Origin: Bacteriovoracaceae bacterium
GTDB lineage: Bacteria > Bdellovibrionota > UBA1018
NCBI GenBank assembly: GCA_947500275.1
Contig: CANMSW010000152.1
Location: forward strand, 1 to 5,799
Direction: 5' to 3'
DNA length: 5,799 bases
Shown here: positions 1 to 5,281 of the stretch, piece after piece
Layout: each line of letters opens with the position of its first letter
How positions within the stretch are numbered: the stretch's first letter is position 1
Made by a program: the position numbers and the translations under genes
The notes under the pieces: model-generated
Seen by the model: only the letters and a program-made list of their open reading frames with translations
Told to the model about the DNA's origin: nothing
Database searches by the model: none

Positions 1-94
1 CGCCGTTAAGGCGCACTCGGATCACTCTTTCGGAGGGTACCCCACCCGTGATGTTGAAGTTGCCTCCATAAATGAGTTGATCACTTGCGGTAGT
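1..94 (-). pseudogene. Out-of-frame continuation of the lipoprotein (beta-rich domain start)
   Basis: In the -1 frame relative to the lipoprotein, codons from 94 down to 2 are open and encode about 31 residues with alternating hydrophobic and Gly/Asn residues (for example LIYGGNFNITGG, then VIRVRL). This is what a beta-sandwich domain after a Pro-rich linker would look like. The frame has a TGA at 97-95 just before it and no ATG, GTG or TTG start, so it cannot be a separate gene within the window. Adding one base near positions 92-97 would join linker and domain. The simplest reading is a one-base loss in the genome or an assembly error. The rest of the domain lies left of the window. Confidence 0.45.
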
Positions 95-375
95 TCAGAA
101 GGGGATGGACTTGCGGCGGGCGAGGGAGTCTCGGAAGCGGTGGGTTCAGGTTCTGGTCCGCTCTTGGGGAGGTTGTCCGGGCTTACTTGATTCGGTTCTG
201 TGGGGGGGGCATTGGGGTCGGTCGCAGATTGATTAGGTCCCTGGTCACCGTCGATCCCATTTACGGAGGGCTGCTTGGTGAACTGGATCTCCCCCACCGT
301 GAAGCAGCCCGACAAAATTGCCATCAGAAGGATTGCCAGAGTGGCCTGAGTGCTGAAGCGAGAATCTTGTTTCAT
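22..375 (-). CDS. Small lipoprotein with Pro-rich linker, probably truncated by a frameshift
   Basis: A 117-residue product starting at the ATG at 375-373, preceded by a GGGGGA ribosome site 7 nt upstream. The frame is open further upstream to a TTG near 531, but that extension would bury the signal peptide. Residues 1-24 are a lipoprotein signal: hydrophobic ATLAILLMAIL, then lipobox L-S-G-C with the acylated Cys at residue 24, so the mature protein should be lipid-anchored. From about residue 40 to 100 it is low-complexity, rich in Pro, Glu, Ser, Thr and Asn, typical of a spacer lifting a domain off the membrane. No folded domain follows: the last ~17 residues look non-native and end in TGA at 24-22. 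The -1 frame from position 94 to the window edge looks like the missing domain. Function is unknown. The signal peptide is certain to the eye; whether this short form is the real product is doubtful. Confidence 0.65.
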   Translation of the reverse strand: MKQDSRFSTQATLAILLMAILSGCFTVGEIQFTKQPSVNGIDGDQGPNQSATDPNAPPTEPNQVSPDNLPKSGPEPEPTASETPSPAASPSPSELPQVINSFMEATSTSRVGYPPKE

Positions 376-382
376 GTAGTCA

Positions 383-388
383 TCCCCC
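383..388 (-). promoter_or_regulatory. Ribosome binding site of the lipoprotein
   Basis: Read on the minus strand this is GGGGGA, 7 nt before the ATG at 375-373. It supports that start over the longer frame beginning near 531, and the chosen start puts the signal peptide at the very N terminus. Confidence 0.5.
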
Positions 389-439
389 GAGCAATAACGA
401 ATGAGCGGTCGGTCTTTTTTTTCTATTCTCGATATCAAC

Positions 440-451
440 TTCAAATTTGAA
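440..451. repeat. 12-bp perfect palindrome in the divergent intergenic region
   Basis: TTCAAATTTGAA reads identically on both strands and lies between the divergent lipoprotein and the 617-2992 gene, about 65 nt upstream of the lipoprotein start. It could be a dimeric regulator site. No second copy was seen in the window and no regulator gene is present. AT-rich palindromes of this length also arise by chance, so the functional call is weak although the palindrome itself is exact. Confidence 0.3.
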
Positions 452-566
452 AAGATGTGTCTGATCCGACCCCCTCCGTAATCGTGAATTCTGCAGCGCG
501 ACAGAGTTTTGACTTTCACTCCTTCATTCAATCGTTATCATGGAAAATAGCGGGGGAGTTCTCGGA

Positions 567-581
567 TGGACTCTACTTTGC
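567..581 (+). promoter_or_regulatory. Possible sigma-54-type (-24/-12) promoter element
   Basis: TGG at 567-569 and TTGC at 578-581 give the invariant GG-N10-GC spacing of sigma-54 promoters. Transcription would start about 12 nt downstream, near 592, leaving a leader of roughly 25 nt before the ATG at 617. The rest of the consensus (CACG after TGG, A/T after TTGC) does not match, and no enhancer-binding regulator or upstream activator site is visible. It may be chance. Confidence 0.18.
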
Positions 582-602
582 GTCGGGGAATCACTTAGAA
601 TT

Positions 603-608
603 GGGGAG
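603..608 (+). promoter_or_regulatory. Ribosome binding site of the 617-2992 gene
   Basis: GGGGAG lies 8 nt before the ATG at 617, a normal Shine-Dalgarno spacing. Together with the signal peptide that begins directly at this ATG, it fixes the start. Confidence 0.6.
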
Positions 609-616
609 CTTGAGCT

Positions 617-2992
617 ATGAATAGATTTCGTCGTGCGCCGTTCGTGCAGCAGGGAATCGCAAGTGCCTTGATCGCAATGCAGTTCATGGGGCTCTTCGTG
701 CCTCGAGTGACCTATGCTCAGACTTCTTCCAGCACTTTGTCGGGTTCGACGATCCCCACTTCCCTTCCTCAACAGTTCTCTGCTGCTCCCGCCGTGTCCA
801 TGGGCGGGCTGGGAGGTTGCACGAGTCCTATTCAGTCGGCACTCAGTCAGGTGGGCTCCTTGTTCTCAGCGTCAGGGGCCGCAGGGGCGGCACTGGATGC
901 GTCGGGTTGTCCGATGCCGGTCGCGGTCACTGTACCCAGTAGTTGTGCGACGATGACTGAAACACTGAGAGCGACTTTGGAGCGTAACGCCGGAATCAAT
1001 GTCGCGGCTTATAGCTGTAAAAAAGCGAAACTCGATTCCATATCGCAAGCGTTAAGCTGCGTCTCGACTGCGGCAGGGCAGATCAACACTCAGATCGGAG
1101 CCTTGCAATCCCATTTTGCATCGATGTATCAAAATGGGACTCAGATCAGTAACGCCTTTAAGACGCTAATCGATGAGAAAACCAAGAAGCTTCAGAACGT
1201 CGATGAGCGAATGGAGGAGATTGAGCAGGCCGAAAGTGAGACGAATCAACTTCTAACGCAAATTGATACTCAGATCACGCAAGCGCGCGCAAGCGTGGAT
1301 CGGTTGCGCCTGCAGCGCAGTGAACTCGATCGTGCGCGCGAATTGATGCCCGCGGCTCATGCACAGGAGTGTTTTCGGGAGAAAGTGGTCTCGAGTTACC
1401 GCTGTTCCACTTCGGCCCGCGCCTCGGCCGAGGAAAGAGCGAGTCAGACGCCTTTGAATGCCATGCTGTGCATGTACGAGCAGCGACTCCAGACCGTGAG
1501 TTCGGGGGGGCAAACGAGAACCAGTACGGGTGTGAGTGCTGCAAACGATGCACAGAGTGCGCGGACGCAGTTGCAGTCTGCTTTGGAGAGTGCGCTTTCG
1601 CAGATGCCGAATCAAACCACGCTCCCGACGTCTCAGGAAGGGGTCAGTTCCTCATTGGCGCAACCTTCTGCCATCAGCTCACTCGAGCAGATTAACGCTT
1701 ACGCAGACGCGAATTTGGCAGGTCTCCCCGCCGCCAACGGCTTCAATCCCGCAGAAGTCTTCAAAAGCATGATGAGCTACTGCTTCAGGGTAGGTCAGCA
1801 ACTGACGCGCGCGCAGGAACAGACCGGTGATATAAAGCGCGCGCAGGAAGGCGTCGATGCTCTGGAAGGAGAAGTGAGAGCTGGTTTGAGTACTCAGCTT
1901 GCAGCTTTTACTCGACGCTATGAGGAAAATAGTTCCGCTATGACCACTCAGTATTCGCCTTTCAATCGTTCAGCCTGCGAGAATGCTAAGCCTGCGCAAA
2001 CCGTGAGTTGTCTTCAGGGAATGAAAACGGCTTTGGACGCGCAGCTTCGGGGTGGCAGCGGCGAGGCGGATCAGGTCCTCTTCATAGGTGGCGCGACGGG
2101 CGGTGGTGTGACCGATCCGGATAATATCGCTTGCCGCGGGCTTTCGGGTTGCAAGCGGCAGCTTTTGAACAAACGCCGAGAGTTGAATGACTTGGTTGGT
2201 GAAAATGGCCGCTTATTGCGAGATCGAGAAAGTTTTGTGTCAAGTTTCAATTCACAGATGACCGCGCAGTCGTCAGCGGTGCTTGCTCAAAACCCACAGC
2301 TTTCGGTCATGAACCAAAGTCTTCAGAGCCAGTTGAACGCGTTAAACACTCAGCTTGGAGCCTTGGGGGTAAGTCCGGGGATTTCGATCCGAACCGTGGA
2401 AGGGAGTGGTCGTTTGGAGCCCGATGAGAACGGCTTGATGCAGCCGCCAGAAAATGTACTCGAGTTTGTCGGGAGTCAGATGTCACCTAAACTGATGGAC
2501 CTATCAGGTGATTTTCTGAGTGAAGGCATGAGTGGCGTCGCCGACAAGGCACGCGAAGTGGAGGAGAAATTAGCAGAAGCCCAGGGAAAAATTGGGGAAG
2601 TGGGAGCGAGGATGGCTTCTTGCCGTGAGGAGTCGGCGAAAGCCGCCGTAACGAATGCCAAGCAAGCCGTATCCCACCTTGAAAATTGCCAGTTCTACGA
2701 GCGCGCTTATTGTGGTGCATCGGATGATCGCTTTCATGATCTTGTCGCTGATATTGGTCGTCTTTCAGGAAATGGGGTCAGTGCTGAAGATGTGGAGCGC
2801 CTGCGAAGTGGTGTCGAGCAGGGGTGTGTGGCAACCCCAGAGACTCAAGCGACAGGTACCAGTCGCACCACGACTGAAGCGTCGCAGATCCGGCGTTGCA
2901 ACTCCGTATTCCAAGAAGTCGAGACCGCAGTGGGCGGACTCCGTTCGGCTGGCGGTGCTGGAGGCGGAAGTTCGGCCGGCTCCGCGCAGTAA
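617..2992 (+). CDS. Large exported coiled-coil, cysteine-rich protein of unknown function
   Basis: A 791-residue protein I do not recognise as a named family. Residues 1-34 form a Sec signal peptide: basic N-region with R3, R5 and R6, hydrophobic core about 13-28, cleavage likely after VTYA (A34). The mature protein alternates low-complexity Ser/Gln/Thr linkers with long heptad-like helices at about 180-243, 510-582 and 636-692. It has 18 cysteines (68, 98, 110, 134, 148, 252, 263, 285, 389, 454, 465, 506, 512, 669, 691, 699, 737, 761), an even number clustered in close pairs, which suggests disulfide-braced helical hairpins in the periplasm or outside the cell. Short [IL]-[ND]-T-Q-[IL] motifs recur near 156, 216 and 576. 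The last 20 residues are Gly/Ser/Ala-rich and flexible. No transmembrane segment or catalytic motif is visible beyond the signal. It is the first gene of the apparent operon, 15 nt before dapF. An envelope scaffold or a secreted structural role is inference. Confidence 0.85.
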   Translation: MNRFRRAPFVQQGIASALIAMQFMGLFVPRVTYAQTSSSTLSGSTIPTSLPQQFSAAPAVSMGGLGGCTSPIQSALSQVGSLFSASGAAGAALDASGCPMPVAVTVPSSCATMTETLRATLERNAGINVAAYSCKKAKLDSISQALSCVSTAAGQINTQIGALQSHFASMYQNGTQISNAFKTLIDEKTKKLQNVDERMEEIEQAESETNQLLTQIDTQITQARASVDRLRLQRSELDRARELMPAAHAQECFREKVVSSYRCSTSARASAEERASQTPLNAMLCMYEQRLQTVSSGGQTRTSTGVSAANDAQSARTQLQSALESALSQMPNQTTLPTSQEGVSSSLAQPSAISSLEQINAYADANLAGLPAANGFNPAEVFKSMMSYCFRVGQQLTRAQEQTGDIKRAQEGVDALEGEVRAGLSTQLAAFTRRYEENSSAMTTQYSPFNRSACENAKPAQTVSCLQGMKTALDAQLRGGSGEADQVLFIGGATGGGVTDPDNIACRGLSGCKRQLLNKRRELNDLVGENGRLLRDRESFVSSFNSQMTAQSSAVLAQNPQLSVMNQSLQSQLNALNTQLGALGVSPGISIRTVEGSGRLEPDENGLMQPPENVLEFVGSQMSPKLMDLSGDFLSEGMSGVADKAREVEEKLAEAQGKIGEVGARMASCREESAKAAVTNAKQAVSHLENCQFYERAYCGASDDRFHDLVADIGRLSGNGVSAEDVERLRSGVEQGCVATPETQATGTSRTTTEASQIRRCNSVFQEVETAVGGLRSAGGAGGGSSAGSAQ

Positions 2993-3007
2993 GTTAGGAA
3001 GAACGCT

Positions 3008-3910
3008 ATGTCCGTTCCGTTTTTAAAAATGCATGGATTGGGAAACGACTTCGTTCTGATCGACGACTTAGTGGGCCCATTTCAAGAAGGTGGAGTGAGG
3101 CGGGAGCCGGGCGCACCCGGGATCACGCCGGAACTTGCTGCCCGAATGGGCCATCGTCAATTCGGAGTGGGCTTTGACCAGCTTCTTTGGTTGCGGGTGG
3201 CAGGCACCCCGTGGACGGTGACGCGCGGTCGCGTTCCGGCCGATGCCCCGCAAGCCGATGCCAGGATGGAGATTTTTAACCCGGACGGCTCGATGGCCGA
3301 AATGTGCGGCAACGGAGTGAGGGCTGCTGCTCTTTATTTGTTTCGGTATGGCCCGAAGCCTGGGCAGTCCCTCTATCGAATCGAAACTCTAGGCGGGCTC
3401 AAGGAAATTGAAGTGCGGGACGGCAGAATGACGGTGGACATGGGCCCCCCACTCCTCGGTACGGGTCTGGAAGGTGAAGCTTTAGGATCTGATATCGACT
3501 TTGGGGGCAGCACGCATCTGGGGCACGAAGTGAATATGGGAAACCCGCATGCGGTTTTTTTCGTGCCCTGCCTGAAAGAAATTCCCTTTGAAAAGTGGGG
3601 GCCTGAAGCGGAACGGCACGCACGCTTTCCCAACCGTGCGAACATCGAGTTTGTTGAAGTCGATGGGCCATCGGATTTGCGAGTTCGCGTGTGGGAGCGC
3701 GGGGCGGGGCCGACTCTCGCGTGTGGAACCGGCGCCTGTGCCGCAGCAGTTGCAGCACTTCAGACCCATCGCGTGAAACTTGATCCTCAGACGGGATTTG
3801 TCGGGGTGCACCTTCCCGGTGGGAAGCTTGAGATTTCTTGGCGCGGCCCTGGAACCCCCGTCCTGATGAGAGGCCCTGCAGCTGAAGTTTTTCGGGGTGA
3901 GTTTTTTTGA
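3008..3910 (+). CDS. dapF: Diaminopimelate epimerase
   Basis: Cytosolic, cofactor-independent epimerase that converts LL-diaminopimelate to meso-diaminopimelate, the precursor of lysine and the peptidoglycan cross-linking residue. The 300-residue protein has the full family signature: KMHGLGNDF at 7-15, GVGFDQLL at 53-60, NPDGS at 91-95, first catalytic Cys C100 in EMCGNG, MGNPH at 177-181, ANIEF at 211-215, WERGAG at 229-234 (substrate-contacting E230 and R231), and second catalytic Cys C239 in ACGTGAC. Both halves of the pseudo-symmetric fold are intact. It is about 26 residues longer than the roughly 274-residue E. coli enzyme; the extra length sits in two loops near 22-40 and 66-85. The start is supported by AGGAAG at 2996-3001 and by the conserved N terminus. 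It lies 15 nt after the preceding gene and 43 nt before the copper-storage gene, so co-transcription is likely. Confidence 0.97.
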   Translation: MSVPFLKMHGLGNDFVLIDDLVGPFQEGGVRREPGAPGITPELAARMGHRQFGVGFDQLLWLRVAGTPWTVTRGRVPADAPQADARMEIFNPDGSMAEMCGNGVRAAALYLFRYGPKPGQSLYRIETLGGLKEIEVRDGRMTVDMGPPLLGTGLEGEALGSDIDFGGSTHLGHEVNMGNPHAVFFVPCLKEIPFEKWGPEAERHARFPNRANIEFVEVDGPSDLRVRVWERGAGPTLACGTGACAAAVAALQTHRVKLDPQTGFVGVHLPGGKLEISWRGPGTPVLMRGPAAEVFRGEFF

Positions 3911-3942
3911 AACTTAGGTGACTCTCTGTTTGGGTAAATCCC

Positions 3943-3949
3943 AGGAGAA
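3943..3949 (+). promoter_or_regulatory. Ribosome binding site that sets the Csp1-like start
   Basis: AGGAGAA is a strong Shine-Dalgarno site ending 4 nt before the ATG at 3954. It selects this ATG over an in-frame GTG at 3918, which would add 12 residues ahead of the twin-arginine motif. Confidence 0.75.
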
Positions 3950-3953
3950 CACC

Positions 3954-4448
3954 ATGGAATCCACTCGACGCAATTTTCTCAAGCAAAGTTCAATCACTCT
4001 CGCTGCTGCCGCAGTTTCAAGCAGTGTGCTCTCGTCCCTCGTTGGATCTGAAACGGCGGAGGCTGCGGACTCATCCAAGAAATCAGCGGGCAAAAGCGAC
4101 GCGAACCGGCTCTTCGTTGAAGCTGCTTCTCACTGCATTGCAACGGGCGAGCTCTGTGTGGCTCACTGTTCGCGCGAGCTCGCGAACGAGAACGCCGAGA
4201 TGGCCAAGTGCAATACTACCGTTCAGTCCATGATGGCAGTCTGCGCTTCGGCGATGAAACTCGTGGCGCTGGGGTCCGCGCACGCGAAGAAAGCCGTCGA
4301 GCTTTGTGCCGCTGTCTGTAAAGATTGCGCCGAAGCCTGCGAAGAGCACAAAGCGCACTTCGCGCACGGGATGCACCTCGAGTGCAAAACTTGTGGCGAA
4401 GCATGCCGCGAAATGGAAAAGGCCTGCAAAGCATGGCTTTCGGCGTGA
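3954..4448 (+). CDS. Tat-exported four-helix-bundle copper-storage protein (Csp1-like, DUF326)
   Basis: A 164-residue protein with a twin-arginine signal: STRRNFLK at 3-10, hydrophobic stretch about 14-30, cleavage probably after AEA (A37). Tat export fits a protein folded before export. The mature part is helical with exactly 13 cysteines (61, 68, 72, 86, 97, 118, 122, 125, 129, 144, 147, 151, 158), mostly spaced i+3, i+4 or i+7 so that they fall on one helix face. In the known Csp1 family, a Cys-lined four-helix bundle stores many Cu(I) ions, and the Methylosinus Csp1 monomer also has 13 Cys. His residues (60, 71, 132, 135, 138, 141) and Met residues may add copper ligands. The inferred role is periplasmic Cu(I) storage or detoxification. 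The related cytosolic Csp3 lacks a signal peptide, so the Tat signal favours the Csp1 type. It follows dapF by 43 nt and its stop overlaps the next gene by 16 nt. No copper-responsive operator was recognised. Confidence 0.9.
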   Translation: MESTRRNFLKQSSITLAAAAVSSSVLSSLVGSETAEAADSSKKSAGKSDANRLFVEAASHCIATGELCVAHCSRELANENAEMAKCNTTVQSMMAVCASAMKLVALGSAHAKKAVELCAAVCKDCAEACEEHKAHFAHGMHLECKTCGEACREMEKACKAWLSA

Positions 4449-5176
4449 GCTTTCAGTCAATCTTGAAGTTTTGGATCGGGGGAATGGGCGCGGCACTTGC
4501 GACAGCGGCTCTTGGGACAGTCGCGTTCCTTCCTGTTTCATGGGCGTTGACGGTCAAGTCGGACTTCCGCAAGGACCCTGCAACGGGCCGGATGGTAGGG
4601 TTTGCCGAAGCCTATTTACCGCAAAAGCCTGAAACGCTTTGGCCGTTACTGACTCAAGCGGTGCATGGAAAACTTTCCGATCGGACGAAGGTTTGTGCTG
4701 GGCTCGATGAGGCGACGGCGACATCGCTCACGACCGGCACAGATCGAAAGAACCTCATGCCGATCGCATCTGATCAGGAAGCATCGCTTCTTCAGAAGAT
4801 TGAAGCCGAATTGAATCCTTCCATCCTTTCCGTGGCGTTGGGGCAAAAGGGCGAACGGTATGTCTTTCGAAAGATCCATGTACCCATTCCCTTCACTTCG
4901 GATCGTTGGTTTTTGGCGAAAGAAACTCACGACGCGCAAACCGGTCAAAAAGAAGGGGTTTTTCGCCTGAAGATCGATGGAGTGGCTGGGAACGTGCGCT
5001 TCTATCAGAGTGAATGGACGTTAAAGCCAGAGGCACAGGGCTCGTCGGTTCGGATTGATATCAATTCCGATATGGGGATAAGCGTTCCTGGATTCCTCGT
5101 GAGTCTGGGTGCCAAGGAACTCGAGACCTCGATGCAGCGGTTTGCGAATATGGCTGATGCAGGGAAGGTCGAATAA
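4433..5176 (+). CDS. START/SRPBCC-like protein with N-terminal signal sequence
   Basis: A 247-residue product from the ATG at 4433, which lies inside the end of the Csp1-like gene (16-nt overlap), so translational coupling is likely. AAGG at 4419-4422, 10 nt upstream, is a modest ribosome site. The frame is open further upstream to 4325, but that part is an Arg-rich shadow of the Csp1 gene. Residues 9-38 form a hydrophobic signal peptide or anchor (core about 14-34, possible cleavage after VSWA, A38). The rest looks like one START-type helix-grip domain: an early strand ending in GFAEAYLPQKPETLWPLL at 56-73, PIPFTSDRWF at 151-160, a strand G183-W195, then SVRIDINSDMGISVPGFLVS at 205-224 and a final amphipathic helix at about 224-241. 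Such folds bind lipids or other hydrophobic ligands. The family call rests on pattern only, and the ligand is unknown. It is the last gene before a strong terminator. Confidence 0.75.
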   Translation: MAFGVSFQSILKFWIGGMGAALATAALGTVAFLPVSWALTVKSDFRKDPATGRMVGFAEAYLPQKPETLWPLLTQAVHGKLSDRTKVCAGLDEATATSLTTGTDRKNLMPIASDQEASLLQKIEAELNPSILSVALGQKGERYVFRKIHVPIPFTSDRWFLAKETHDAQTGQKEGVFRLKIDGVAGNVRFYQSEWTLKPEAQGSSVRIDINSDMGISVPGFLVSLGAKELETSMQRFANMADAGKVE

Positions 5177-5214
5177 ATTCGATTAAAGTTGGGCGCTTCG
5201 TTTTCTTGTTCTGA

Positions 5215-5260
5215 AAAAAAGAAGGGACTGAGAGCATTCACTCTCAGTCCCTTCTTTTTT
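5215..5260. terminator. Bidirectional intrinsic terminator
   Basis: A perfect 20-bp inverted repeat pairs 5215-5234 with 5241-5260 around a 6-nt loop (CATTCA). The GC-containing core stem (GGGACTGAGAG and its complement) is flanked by an A tract (5214-5220) on the left and a T tract (5255-5260) on the right, so it gives a U-tract RNA on either strand. It lies 38 nt after the stop of the START-like gene and about 15 nt beyond the stop of the convergent minus-strand gene. It should therefore end both transcripts. Confidence 0.93.
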
Positions 5261-5265
5261 GAAAC

Positions 5266-5281
5266 CCTCTGATATCAGAGG
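5266..5281. repeat. 16-bp perfect palindrome over the stop codon of the minus-strand gene
   Basis: CCTCTGATATCAGAGG is an exact inverted repeat with no loop. It covers the TGA stop (5277-5275) of the convergent gene, 5 nt from the terminator. As RNA it could make a short hairpin that supports the terminator, or as DNA it could be a symmetric protein site. No second copy was seen in the window. Confidence 0.4.

Noticed and set aside
376..531. N-terminal extension of the lipoprotein to a TTG near 531
   Set aside because: It would place 52 mostly basic and polar residues before a clear lipoprotein signal peptide, and the internal ATG has its own ribosome site.
509..541. Sigma-70 promoter TTGACT (509-514) with TATCAT (536-541)
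   Set aside because: Both boxes are good matches, but the spacer is 21 bp, too long for normal use. No alternative partner box was found at 16-18 bp.
1504..1510. Seven-G run in the coiled-coil gene as a phase-variation site
   Set aside because: The frame continues cleanly on both sides, and the run is short and sits in a Ser/Gly linker.
1253..1615. Minus-strand frames within the coiled-coil gene
   Set aside because: They are antisense shadows rich in Arg, His and Cys with no ribosome site or domain.
1808..1850. Repeated GCGCGCAGGAA in the coiled-coil gene, considered as a DNA repeat element
   Set aside because: The two copies encode a repeated Arg-Ala-Gln-Glu in a helical segment, so the protein sequence explains it.
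3399..3986. 195-residue minus-strand open frame across dapF
   Set aside because: It is antisense to well-conserved dapF and to the start of the Csp1-like gene, with low-complexity composition and no recognisable motif.
4325..4432. Upstream extension of the START-like gene
   Set aside because: It overlaps the Cys-rich end of the Csp1-like gene and encodes an Arg-rich shadow. The ATG at 4433 puts the hydrophobic signal at the N terminus.
4083..4541. 152-residue minus-strand frame opposite the Csp1-like gene
   Set aside because: Its open length follows from codon bias of the Cys/Ala/Lys-rich real gene, and it has no supporting features.
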